DNA of 52,786 nucleotides from Microvirga soli. GTDB lineage: Bacteria; Pseudomonadota; Alphaproteobacteria; Rhizobiales; Beijerinckiaceae. The stretch lies in the NCBI RefSeq assembly GCF_016734765.1, contig NZ_JAERQE010000033.1, forward strand, positions 1-52,786, in the 5' to 3' direction. Under the pieces are notes generated by a model. The model was not told the origin of the DNA, ran no database searches, and saw nothing but the letters and a program-made list of their open reading frames with translations. How positions within the stretch are numbered: the first letter of the stretch is position 1; each line of letters starts with the position of its first letter. Made by a program: the position numbers and the translations under genes. This document shows, in pieces, positions 1 through 7,785 of the stretch.

Positions 1-270
1 CGTGAACGCTTCATTGTCCGTCCTTGTGAGGGGCCGGACTCTAACTCAACCTGGAGGAAAATTTCAGTGGCAGGTCAGGCCCAGTCGATTATCGATTTGG
101 CCAACTCGCCCGAGATTCGGGAGCGATACGACCAGGAAACTGACGCGGCACGCCAGCTTGGGATTTTTGGATCACCGACATTTGCTGTCGGTCAGGAGAT
201 CTTCTGGGGTGACGACCGGCTCGAAGAGGCGCTGGCCTGGGCTGCCGGGAAGCACCCTGCCCTGCGCTGA
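1..270 (+). pseudogene. DsbA-family 2-hydroxychromene-2-carboxylate isomerase-like, C-terminal fragment
   Basis: The frame is open from the window edge to the stop at 268-270. From about position 67 (a GTG) it reads as the C-terminal third of a DsbA-like thioredoxin-fold isomerase of the HCCA isomerase family; the GIFGSPTFAVG and FWGDDRLEEAL stretches are typical. The residues encoded by 1-66 do not look like the family, so the gene is probably cut near position 67 rather than only by the window edge. Family members catalyse glutathione-dependent isomerisation in naphthalene-type degradation, but many homologues have no assigned substrate. A matching N-terminal fragment lies at 21648-21830. 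It is most likely a non-functional remnant. Confidence 0.6.
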
Positions 271-553
271 CATATCTCTCGGCCAGCCCCTCCCTCCCGT
301 CGTTCAATAGAATTGTTTTGCATCGCAGCCCGGCGACTCAAAGCTCATGATCGACCGCCAGGAGGGTGGTCGAACTGATCGTTGGCGATGGAGGAATTAA
401 CGTCGTCGCAGCATGTTGATATCGTCCGACGATGTCATCGGAAGGTTTAAGGTGTTTCCATCGGGATCGACCTGAGACGATTTATCGTGACAAGTTGCCC
501 ATCCTCTGCTGTCATGCTCTCCAGCCCAGATAAGAGGCGACAGGTGACGGGGT

Positions 554-1681
554 ATGGGGAAGCTGGATCTGCTTACGGCCATAGATGCGATCTATGCCTC
601 GGCGCTCGCCCCAGAGCGCTGGCCGGAAGCTCTGGAGCACATCGGTCAACTTACGGGCGGTCTCGGCGCAGCCATCGTGCCGCTCACGGCAACAGACCGG
701 GTGGTGACCATCGGCTCCTCCAGCTTGGATGAGGCCACGCAGGACTACAACAACGAGTGGTGGCGCTACGACATTCGCATCGAGCGACGATCTGCACTCG
801 GGCTAACAGAAGGGCTAATCACTGATCCTGACCTCCTAGACGAGGAAACTGCACGGACCCATCCGTTCTTCCAGGAGTTCCTACGATCTCACAAGCTGGG
901 TGCGTACCTGGGCTACGTGACTGCCCTGCCCTCAGGGCAGATTGTGGCAGTGGGTCTCCACCGGGATCTTCGCCGAGGCCCCTTCGAGAAGGAAGAAGCA
1001 GACAACTTCATCCGCCTCGCACCTCACGCCGCCCGTGCTCTTGTGGCAGGGTCTGAGATTGCTGAAGGCAGACGTGCTTCACGCATTCTCAGTAACGTCC
1101 TGAACCATTCTACCTGTGGAGCGATCCTTTTGGATGATCGCGGCGTGGTGGTCTCCATGACTGAGACCGCCCGTTCGATGCTTGGTGCAGGGTTCGATGT
1201 CTCCCGTGGTCGCCTGAGGGCGGCAACGGCGCGAGATCAGAAGGCTCTGGACGCCTTGGTAACCTCCGCCCTTCCTGGCCGAATGAGCTTGGTGCAGCCC
1301 CCGTTGGTGCTGTCCCGCACTCCTGGCGTTGAGCAGAAACTTCTCATTCAGGCAATTCCAATTGGCAGGGATCAGCAAACCGACTTCGAACATCTTACTC
1401 TCAAACCTGGAGTCTTGGTCCTTCTCAACGGCCTTTCCACCCCGGCTTCGGGCATCATCCTGGAGCGTCTCATCCGGCTCGGCCTTACGAAGGGTCAGGC
1501 TCGCATCGCTGCTGCGGTCGGAGGTGGACTATCCTCTAAAGAGGCAGCAGAGCAACTCGGGCTGACGGACGGAACGATCCGCACAGTCCTGAAGGTCGTG
1601 TACGAGCGCCTCGATCTTACTCGTCAGAGCCAGCTTGTCGCCCTCGTGACAAAGCTCGGATCATTGCCAGCACAGAACTGA
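554..1681 (+). CDS. LuxR-family transcriptional regulator (375 aa)
   Basis: The last 70 residues (about 305-370) form a LuxR/FixJ-type helix-turn-helix: the pattern LTKGQARIAAAVGGGLSSKE, then AAEQLGLTDGTIRTVLKVVYERL. The N-terminal 300 residues match no named ligand domain I can recognise; they resemble the PAS/GAF-like sensor part of helix-turn-helix regulators common in Methylobacteriaceae. There is no phosphoacceptor receiver domain, so it is probably a single-component regulator. The start at 554 is preceded by a GACGGGG stretch that can serve as ribosome binding site. It stands alone; its target is not evident, although the Crp/Fnr gene follows on the same strand. Confidence 0.8.
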   Translation: MGKLDLLTAIDAIYASALAPERWPEALEHIGQLTGGLGAAIVPLTATDRVVTIGSSSLDEATQDYNNEWWRYDIRIERRSALGLTEGLITDPDLLDEETARTHPFFQEFLRSHKLGAYLGYVTALPSGQIVAVGLHRDLRRGPFEKEEADNFIRLAPHAARALVAGSEIAEGRRASRILSNVLNHSTCGAILLDDRGVVVSMTETARSMLGAGFDVSRGRLRAATARDQKALDALVTSALPGRMSLVQPPLVLSRTPGVEQKLLIQAIPIGRDQQTDFEHLTLKPGVLVLLNGLSTPASGIILERLIRLGLTKGQARIAAAVGGGLSSKEAAEQLGLTDGTIRTVLKVVYERLDLTRQSQLVALVTKLGSLPAQN

Positions 1682-1779
1682 AAAAAGAAGCTGCGCGACT
1701 GTCCTGATCCACTGCCATGAAGCTGTAGTTAGCGGTCCCATTCCTCCAAGGGCGTATCACAAATGTGGAATGCGCCTCT

Positions 1780-1812
1780 GCGTCAAACCGGCCAAACTGT
1801 CGGTTTGGACGC
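1780..1812 (+). promoter_or_regulatory. Imperfect hairpin upstream of the small ORF and Crp gene
   Basis: The arms at 1780-1790 (gcgtcaaaccg) and 1801-1812 (cggtttggacgc) are complementary except for one bulged base, with a 10-nt loop. The 3' arm ends directly before a strong ribosome binding site (ggagg at 1813-1817) and an ATG at 1822, so folding could affect access to it. It could also be an operator. This is inference from sequence only. Confidence 0.3.
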
Positions 1813-1821
1813 GGAGGAAAA

Positions 1822-1992
1822 ATGTTCGAGTGCCGCCACCGGGTGACCTCCCCTGGTCGTGAAGCCTTATCGCCAGCCATGCACCGCTCTGCTTCATCTC
1901 CTTGGCTCCGACCGGAACTGCCGTCTCTCGGCGCTATGGACATCATGTTCTCCACAGTTCCGCAGTATCCTAGCCATGGGCAGAAATCTTAA
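1822..1992 (+). CDS. Possible small leader ORF (56 aa) overlapping the Crp/Fnr start
   Basis: An ATG at 1822 follows a near-perfect ribosome binding site (gcggaggaaaa, spacing about 6). The frame runs 56 codons and stops at 1990-1992, 17 nt inside the Crp/Fnr gene in another frame. The peptide has no recognisable domain, signal or membrane segment and is rich in Pro, Ser and Arg, so it may not be a conserved protein. The strong SD and the overlap would fit a translated leader coupled to the regulator. Chance is a fair alternative. Confidence 0.3.
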   Translation: MFECRHRVTSPGREALSPAMHRSASSPWLRPELPSLGAMDIMFSTVPQYPSHGQKS

Positions 1993-2698
1993 GACAGACC
2001 ACCGGGCCAACCGGTTTCTTGCCGCGCTCGAACCCGACGACTTCGCCTCTCTTGAACCGCAACTTGAGACGGTCATCCTTCTGCGCGGAGCCGTGCTCTA
2101 CGAGCCCCGCGACCCGATCCGCTTCACCTGCTTTCCGCACGATGCCATAGTCTCTCTTGTCGATGTCCTGGAGGATGGCCGTCTGGCTGAAGTGGCGATG
2201 TTCGGGCGGGAGGGGTTGTTTGGTCTTTTGAGCGCCTTTGTCAGCCGTGAAGCCTTTGGGCGCTATGTCGTACAGGTTCCCGGCACCGCTTCTCGGATTT
2301 CCCTGGACCACATGCAGGAAGCCATCCGGACACGTCCCAGCCTACAACAATTGGTGCTCGCCTATAACGAGGCACTGCTCGCCCAGGCGTACCACACCGT
2401 GGCCTGCAATGCCGTGCACCCGGTCGAGGCCCGATGCTGTCGCTGGCTCCTCAGTACGCATGACCGCCTGGATCACGACGCCCTACCCCTGACCCATGAA
2501 TTTCTGGCAGAAATGCTCGGTGTGCAGCGCTCCACGGTCAGTGCGACCCTGCGGAGTCTCCAAGCCACTGGCCTGATCGAGCAGCGCCGGGGACAGATCG
2601 TCGTGACTGATCGTGGAGGTCTCGAACAGGCAGCGTGCGAGTGCTACCGCAAGATCCGCTCTCGGTTTGGAAGATTGCTGCCCGGTACCTATACGTAG
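1976..2698 (+). CDS. Crp/Fnr-family transcriptional regulator (240 aa)
   Basis: It has an N-terminal cyclic-nucleotide-binding-like beta barrel (about residues 10-125), a dimer helix and a C-terminal winged helix-turn-helix around EFLAEMLGVQRSTVSATLRSL. It lacks the Cys cluster of Fnr and the FixK pattern, and matches the Crp/Fnr paralogues that occur in many copies in Methylobacterium and Microvirga, whose ligands are unknown. The ATG at 1976 is preferred over in-frame codons further upstream because the family similarity starts there, at the NRFLAALEPDDF stretch. Two relatives occur in this window: an intact one at 22294-23055 and a C-terminal fragment at about 21835-22260. Confidence 0.85.
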   Translation: MGRNLKTDHRANRFLAALEPDDFASLEPQLETVILLRGAVLYEPRDPIRFTCFPHDAIVSLVDVLEDGRLAEVAMFGREGLFGLLSAFVSREAFGRYVVQVPGTASRISLDHMQEAIRTRPSLQQLVLAYNEALLAQAYHTVACNAVHPVEARCCRWLLSTHDRLDHDALPLTHEFLAEMLGVQRSTVSATLRSLQATGLIEQRRGQIVVTDRGGLEQAACECYRKIRSRFGRLLPGTYT

Positions 2699-2797
2699 TT
2701 CGATGTGAACAGACGAGGTGGGCTGATAAAGTCTGGGCTGAAGGTACTCGCTGCGGCTCGTTCTCGGGCCTGGGCATGCTGACCCGGAGACATACAC

Positions 2798-3202
2798 TTA
2801 CCGCAGGCGTGTACGGCTCCACACTCCTGGCCCACAGGCAAAATACATCAGCAATCCTCCAACGATGGCGAGATTCTGGAAAAACTCCACGTTCTGACGA
2901 GGATGCAAGACCAGCCCCGTCATCGACGGGCCATATGTCAGCCAGAGCATGGTAGCGGTGAAGCCGATCAGTGCTACTGCCGTCCAACGCGGCCACAAGC
3001 CTATGATCAGGGCCAAGGGACCGAGAAACTCCACTGCCACCAGAAGACCAGCAGCGATTTCTGGATACGGGACACCCTTGCCTGCAAGTGAAGTCGCAAA
3101 TGAGGAAAATGCCATCAGCTTGCTGTAGCCGGAAGGCAGGAACAGAGCAGCGATCAGCACACGGCCAATGAGCAGGGCCGCATCCTCGCTTCGGGTCAGC
3201 AT
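2798..3202 (-). CDS. DoxX-family membrane protein (134 aa)
   Basis: This is a small integral membrane protein with four predicted hydrophobic segments and the DoxX signature region (LLIGRVLIAALFLPSGYSKL near residue 10, then GVPYPEIAAGLLVAVEFLG). DoxX proteins are inner-membrane proteins linked to thiosulfate oxidation in archaea and to redox stress in bacteria, but the substrate of this one is unknown. The ATG at 3202 has a strong AGGAGGA site six bases upstream, so longer in-frame starts are rejected. An IS6 element begins only 49 bp upstream (3251), inside the likely promoter, and may have replaced or altered its control. Confidence 0.85.
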   Translation of the reverse strand: MLTRSEDAALLIGRVLIAALFLPSGYSKLMAFSSFATSLAGKGVPYPEIAAGLLVAVEFLGPLALIIGLWPRWTAVALIGFTATMLWLTYGPSMTGLVLHPRQNVEFFQNLAIVGGLLMYFACGPGVWSRTRLR

Positions 3203-3250
3203 GAACTTCCTCCTGGTCTCACCTGGGCTCGCCACGGTACCGGTGCGGAT

Positions 3251-4063
3251 GGCTCTGTTGCAGTAATTTGGATCGGGCACAATGAGCCCAGCCGCATGGG
3301 CCACTCAGGCAGCGAGGCCGAACAGCTGGTTGACCAGACGGATTTCGCCTGTCGTTCCTGCCTCCTGGAGGAGGCAGTGACCGCGACGGATCATGCGCAT
3401 AACCTCAATACCCTTCAAGGTGGCGTAGGCTGTTCTCATTCTCTGGAAGCCGCGAGTCGGCCGGATCACGCGACTAAGGGCACCGTGATCCGCTTCGATG
3501 ATGTTGTTCAAATATTTCGACGTCCGGTGCTCCACATCATGTGCCAGGTAGCCCTCCCGTTTCAGCCGGCAGATTGCTCTTGGATACGAGGCGAGTTTGT
3601 CAGTGGTGATCGATGAGGGAGGACAGTCACCCATCGTCTTCAGGGCCTTGCGCAGAAAGCGATAAGCCGCTCGGGCGTTCCTCCGGTCTGAAAGCATGAA
3701 GTCAATCAGCTGCCCGTGCTTGTCGACAGACCGGAACAGGTACTTCCATCGGCCTCCGACCCGCACGTATGTCTCGTCGACACGCCATGAGCCGGATCGC
3801 TTCCCCTGGTACGGACGCACCCGCTTTTCGATCTCTCGAGCGTAGCGCTGAACCCAGCGAAAGATTGTGCTCGGGTCGCCCGTGACACCGCGTTCCTCCA
3901 TCATCTCGGCGAGATCGCGGTAGCTGATCCCGTACTTACAGTACCAGCCCACACACAGCAGAATGATCTCAACTGGAAAGCGGCGGCGCTTGAACAGAGA
4001 CAACGGGGCGGCTCCTCGACTAGCCGCTCCGGATTATCCTGCCACGGTTAACGCAACAGTGCC
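3251..4063 (-). mobile_element. IS6-family insertion sequence, apparently complete (813 bp)
   Basis: The left end at 3251 reads ggctctgttgcagtaa. The right end at 4063, read inward on the minus strand, is ggcactgttgcgttaa, so the terminal inverted repeats match with few differences. The element contains one transposase gene. I see no 8-bp target duplication in the flanks, so it has probably recombined since insertion. Its right end lies inside the 3' end of an older IS6 transposase (4048-4627), showing a nested insertion. Confidence 0.75.
3305..4003 (-). CDS. IS6-family transposase, intact (232 aa)
   Basis: This is a full-length DDE transposase of the IS6/IS26 type: an N-terminal helix-turn-helix region (YRDLAEMMEERGV), then the catalytic acids in WRVDETYVRV, SSITTDKLASY and NNIIEADHGAL. 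The length of 232 residues is normal for the family. It is the only IS6 copy in this window with all three acids and an unbroken frame, so it could mobilise the related ends elsewhere, including the two 100-bp elements at 10170 and 10680. Confidence 0.9.
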   Translation of the reverse strand: MSLFKRRRFPVEIILLCVGWYCKYGISYRDLAEMMEERGVTGDPSTIFRWVQRYAREIEKRVRPYQGKRSGSWRVDETYVRVGGRWKYLFRSVDKHGQLIDFMLSDRRNARAAYRFLRKALKTMGDCPPSSITTDKLASYPRAICRLKREGYLAHDVEHRTSKYLNNIIEADHGALSRVIRPTRGFQRMRTAYATLKGIEVMRMIRRGHCLLQEAGTTGEIRLVNQLFGLAA

Positions 4064-4627
4064 TTCGCTGGTGCGCTGACAACCTGTCCCTTGCGGATCA
4101 TTGCCGTAGCCTCATAGCCGGCAATCGTCCGCGCAGCGGACGTGAAGCTATTGAAGCCCAGCCTTGGCCTGACGAGCCGCTTAATGCGCCGGTGATCCTG
4201 CTCAACGATGTTGTTCAGGATCTTGACCTGCCGGAGTTTGGCGAAACGCCAAAGCGTCCTCGCCCGCTTCATGGCTTTTGTCGCAATTGGGTAAGCGGCG
4301 TTCTTGTCGACCGTAATGGTCCGCGGATTAACCGTGTGGGGCTGCTTCAGCGCTTTCTGGAAGAAGCGTCTTGCCGCCGCGGCATTCCGCTTAGGGGAGA
4401 GCAGGAAGTCGATAGTTTGTCCGCGGCATCGACGGCGCGGTAGAGATACACCCACTTCCCCTTGACTCGGATATATGTTTCGTCGACCTGCCAGGGAACC
4501 GTTCGTCAAACGAAGATGCGGACGGATACGCTTGTCCAACTCCGGTGCATAGGCCTGGATCCACCGAAACAGGGTGGTGTGGTCGACCTGGATGCCTCCA
4601 TCGGAGAACCAAAGCTGCAACAGAACC
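4048..4627 (-). pseudogene. IS6-family transposase remnant with two compensating frameshifts
   Basis: About 190 codons of an IS6 transposase remain open (IQVDHTTLFRWIQAYAPELD at the start, NNIVEQDHRRIKRLVRP later). The N-terminal 40-50 residues are missing, and an IS6-like end (gcaacagaacc, 4617-4627) lies at the break. Between about 4430 and 4500 the reading frame is wrong: an extra base near the Pro-Trp codons and a lost base near the Ala-Ala-Gly codons restore frame but replace the first catalytic motif (VDETYIRV). The C-terminus is cut by the end of the IS at 3251-4063, which supplies the last codons and the stop. It is not functional. Confidence 0.75.
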
Positions 4628-4663
4628 GACGTTCAAATACTGTCACGCTTGGAGATCGACCTC

Positions 4664-4882
4664 CTACAGCTGATTGCGGCCGCGGCTTCGCGAGAAGTAC
4701 CAGATGGCTGCGGCGACGATGATGACCAGCAGGATGATCCACCAATAATCCGCAAGACCGCCACCTGCGGCGGCAGCATCCCCGGCAGGAGGAGCGCCGG
4801 GAGTAGTAGGCGGGGTCTGCGCCCATGCCGACGAAACCGCCAGGAAGATAAAGCCTATCAGTGCCGTGAGTTTGCTCATCAT
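4664..4882 (-). CDS. Small secreted or membrane-anchored hypothetical protein (72 aa)
   Basis: It has an N-terminal signal peptide (about residues 1-22, ending AWA-Q), a Pro/Ala/Gly-rich linker and a single strong transmembrane helix (WWIILLVIIVAAAIWYF) followed by a basic tail (SRSRGRNQL). This layout suggests a periplasmic N-terminus and a cytoplasmic basic tail. I do not recognise a family. It sits between IS remnants and the divergent Bax inhibitor-1 gene. The two tandem ATG codons at 4882 and 4879 are equally possible starts. Confidence 0.6.
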   Translation of the reverse strand: MMSKLTALIGFIFLAVSSAWAQTPPTTPGAPPAGDAAAAGGGLADYWWIILLVIIVAAAIWYFSRSRGRNQL

Positions 4883-5174
4883 TGCGTCTCCGGTTGAGGA
4901 GGCCCAGCACAGCCAGTTGGAGCTATTGCTAAGCTGGCCTCATCAGTGAACGCTGCTCGGCAGGGCGGGTTCCTGTCTAAGGCGGGTTGATGCGCTATCA
5001 GAGTCGACATGTCAGGCTCAGGGACTGGAGCGTCCTCTAACCGCCTTGTTTCTCTTGCCCTATGTTCCTCTCGAAAATGTACGCTGTAGGTCGAAGGTAG
5101 TTATCGATCTTGAACGGGAGTTCAGTCTGAGTAAGTATCTTCGTCAGCCAAGACAACCATTCCAGGAGAGTTTG

Positions 5175-5957
5175 ATGCAACCGTATGAGCAAAACCAAAA
5201 CGCCTATGGCACCGGCTTTGCCCGGACGGCGGCTCAGGTCGATCAGGGCCTGCGCGCCTTCATGCTCGGCGTCTACAACAACATGGTCCTGGGCCTTGCC
5301 ATCTCGGCCCTGGTCGCGCTCGGCATCAACATGCTGGCCACCACGAGCGATCCGTCGCAAGCGGTTGCCCGGATGGGTGGTGTCGGTCTGACCCAGTTCG
5401 GCGCGACGCTGTATGGCTCGCCCCTGATGTGGGTTGTGGCGCTGGCGCCTCTGGCCTTCATCTTCTTCTTCTCGTTCCGCATGGACCGGATGTCCGCGGC
5501 GACGGCCCGCACCACCTTCTTCGCTTTTGCTGCGGTGATGGGTGCTTCGCTCTCGACGCTTCTGATCCGCTACACCGGTGCGAGCGTGGTGCAGGTGTTC
5601 TTCATCACGGCCGCGGCCTTCGGCTCGCTGTCGCTCTGGGGCTACACCACGAACCGCAGCCTGTCCGGTATGGGCTCGTTCCTGATCATGGGTCTCGTCG
5701 GCCTGATCCTGGCTTCGATCGTGAACATCTTCGTCGCGTCGAGCATGCTGCAGTTCGGCATCTCGGTGATCGGCGTGCTGATCTTCGCAGGCCTCACCGC
5801 CTACGACACGCAGAAGCTGAAGGAGATGTACCTGTACGGCAACTTCGACTCTGAAGCTGCCGCCAAGGTCTCCGTGTTCGGCGCTCTGACGCTGTACCTG
5901 GACTTCATCAACATGTTCCAGTTCCTCCTGGCTCTTGTGGGCAACCGCAACCAGTAA
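5175..5957 (+). CDS. Bax inhibitor-1/YccA-family membrane protein (260 aa)
   Basis: It contains seven hydrophobic segments and the conserved C-terminal stretch GLTAYDTQKLKEMY of the BI-1/YccA/YbhL family. Family members are inner-membrane proteins; YccA in E. coli modulates the FtsH protease, and some homologues act as pH-sensitive calcium leak channels. The ATG at 5175 is chosen because of an AGGAG site at 5164-5168 and because the family N-terminus (residues such as GFARTAAQVDQGLRAFML) starts just after it. A strong terminator follows, so the gene is probably transcribed alone from the 290-bp region upstream. It is likely a core gene in an otherwise disturbed neighbourhood. Confidence 0.9.
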   Translation: MQPYEQNQNAYGTGFARTAAQVDQGLRAFMLGVYNNMVLGLAISALVALGINMLATTSDPSQAVARMGGVGLTQFGATLYGSPLMWVVALAPLAFIFFFSFRMDRMSAATARTTFFAFAAVMGASLSTLLIRYTGASVVQVFFITAAAFGSLSLWGYTTNRSLSGMGSFLIMGLVGLILASIVNIFVASSMLQFGISVIGVLIFAGLTAYDTQKLKEMYLYGNFDSEAAAKVSVFGALTLYLDFINMFQFLLALVGNRNQ

Positions 5958-5983
5958 GGATCGAGCGGATCGCTTGATCGCGA

Positions 5984-6011
5984 AGCCCCGGCTTTTCAGC
6001 CGGGGCTTTTT
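5984..6011 (+). terminator. Rho-independent terminator of the Bax inhibitor-1 gene
   Basis: A 10-bp perfect GC-rich stem (agccccggct / agccggggct) with a 4-nt loop is followed by a T-run (tttttat). It lies 27 bp after the stop codon at 5957. Confidence 0.9.
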
Positions 6012-6124
6012 ATCTGCCATTCAGAAGATTGGTGAACGTCATGCACAGAGATGTCCAATCGGGGCCGCGGACCGGCAGAGGAAGCCTACCAGTTCCCAGT
6101 TCCGTTGGGGACTGGGTAGGTATG

Positions 6125-6180
6125 ACGGCGATGTCACTTTAACCAGAACCGGGCGCATTGAGGCAGCTTCTGCCATTTGA
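6125..6180 (+). repeat. Remnant sequence shared with the end of the broken dnaE2
   Basis: The stretch from about 6125 to 6180 (gatgtcactttaacc and following, ending in TGA) resembles 52707-52763 (gatgtcacattaact, ending in TAA) at roughly two bases in three. Both can be read in one frame as GDVTLT-x-x-G-x-IE-x-x-x-A followed by a stop. It is probably the end of some mobile element or the tail of an unknown gene, and it lies directly beside an IS6 remnant. Confidence 0.4.
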
Positions 6181-6185
6181 CCCAC

Positions 6186-6954
6186 TCAGGCAGCGAGGTT
6201 GGCCGCGCCTTTCCATTCCGCCATAGGGGTGAGGCGGTGAAGATGAGTGGCAAGGGCGGAGCGTTGGGTGCGGGGCGGAACGAAGAGATTGCGCACAGCG
6301 GAGAACACACTGACGTACTGCTGCAGGCCTCTCACAGACCGAAAGCCCTGCATCATTCTCTCCCGCTTGCGCAACGGAACATGCGAGTTCTGGGCCCGGT
6401 TATTCAGGCCCTTGTGAGCGCAGTGCTCAACGGAGGGCATAATCTGACGCCGGGCCGACACTTAGGAACTCAAGTTATCGGTAGTCAATCGGCGGGGCGG
6501 GCAGCCCTGCTTCTTCAACAGCCGCTTCAGTAAGCGCTTGGCTGCCTTGGTGTCGCGCCGGCTCTGGACGATCTCGTCAAGCACATAGCCATCCTGATCG
6601 ACGGCCAGCCACAACCAGTGCCTCTTGCCAACAATGGTGACCACAACCTCATCGAGTTGCCAAACATCACGTCGCCTCGGCCTTTTACGCTTGAGGCGGC
6701 AGGCGTAGTCTGGCCCGAACCTCAGGGCCCACCGGCGACCAGTCTCATAAGAGATGAGGATACCACGCTCGAGCAGCATCTCCTCGACCAGTCGCAGGCT
6801 CAAAGGGATTCTGAAATAGAGCCAAACCGCGTGAGCGATGATCTCGGCTGGAAAGCGATGACCTTTGCAGCTAACGAGCTTGGTCATGCCAGCCTATCTA
6901 CAAAGCTCGCTCTCACACCCGAGTTAACGTGACAAGCCCGCTGCAGCAGAACCC
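6186..6954 (-). pseudogene. IS6-family transposase split by one nonsense codon
   Basis: Residues 1-141 are read from 6887 down to 6465 and the remaining 91 codons continue in the same frame from 6461 to 6186. The only interruption is the TAA at 6462-6464, where relatives have a Ser-Tyr dipeptide just before SARRQIMP. Catalytic motifs are present as QLDEVVV, RLTTDNL and KGLNNRAQNSH. The right end is at about 6954 (gggttctgctgcag, read inward), but no matching left end is visible near 6150-6185, so the element is probably truncated there. It is likely inactive. Confidence 0.75.
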
Positions 6955-7091
6955 CGATCAGAGCCATCTGATCAGTCTCTATTTTGAACGTGTGTTTTGC
7001 ACAAATCAAATGTCTGATCCGTTTGGGTGGAGAGCTTTGTGCGAAATTTGTGATACATGCACATGCACGGATTTAGGGGGAGTAGTCACAG

Positions 7092-7607
7092 CTACGGCCG
7101 ACTGCCCGGCGCCTCAGGCGGCTGATTATGCTTACTCTCTGAGATCGCGCGAGCGAGTTCATCCCGAGCCTCACAACCGAGGGGGCACAGCACCATCAAA
7201 CGTGACAACTGCTCCTCGGCCATTTCCCGTTGCCCAAGCTGAAGGTACAGCTCCCCAAGGTACTCACGCGCACCCATGTGGTCTGGATCAAGATCAAGCG
7301 CGCGTATGTAGTTCGCAAACGCCTCCTCAAAACGGCCCAGCTTGCGCTGGCTGAAGGCGAGATAGTTGTAGGCATCCGCATTGCCTGGGTCTTGCGCAAG
7401 CACCCGTTGCAGGAGGGGTAAGGCTTCCTCAAACCGCTGTTCTTTCACGAGCTGTTCGGCGACGAGGAGCTCCGCATTACCTACAAACTCAGACGTGGGA
7501 TCGTCGATCATCACCGCCTGGGAGGTTACTGGCATCGCTACAGTGGCGATGGCAGCATAACCTAGGATCAGACCACGTCCAAAGAGCCGCAGATCACGCC
7601 GTGCCAT
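7092..7607 (-). CDS. Tetratricopeptide-repeat protein, exported (171 aa)
   Basis: A signal peptide or N-terminal membrane helix (about residues 8-33) is followed by three TPR units (AEQLVKEQRFEEALPLLQRV, DAYNYLAFSQRKLGRFEEAF, AREYLGELYLQLGQREMAEE). TPR repeats mediate protein-protein contacts; no enzymatic domain is seen. The ATG at 7607 has an AGGAG site and gives a good signal sequence, so longer starts were rejected. It is divergent from the larger TPR protein at 7786 with a 178-bp shared upstream region, suggesting common control. Confidence 0.75.
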   Translation of the reverse strand: MARRDLRLFGRGLILGYAAIATVAMPVTSQAVMIDDPTSEFVGNAELLVAEQLVKEQRFEEALPLLQRVLAQDPGNADAYNYLAFSQRKLGRFEEAFANYIRALDLDPDHMGAREYLGELYLQLGQREMAEEQLSRLMVLCPLGCEARDELARAISESKHNQPPEAPGSRP

Positions 7608-7785
7608 CGCGAACAGCTCCTGCCAGACAACAGGCTCGACTATAGTAGAAATATAGTCTATCGTCATGGTTATTGCAAAAAAAATGTGTTCTCGTGTTCG
7701 CCGAGCACTCATCATGATCTTACCGGCGCTTTGAGCGACTTCGTCCGACTTTTAGGACACCGTCCCACTCAGCTTGGAGGTTGCC

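Noticed and set aside
3251..4063. An 8-bp target duplication around the intact IS6
   Set aside because: The flanks (before 3251 and after 4063) do not match, so no duplication can be claimed.
5037..6020. A 327-codon minus-strand frame over the Bax inhibitor-1 gene
   Set aside because: The residues are rich in Arg, Glu and His, typical of antisense to membrane-protein genes. The plus-strand gene has a good ribosome binding site and a terminator.
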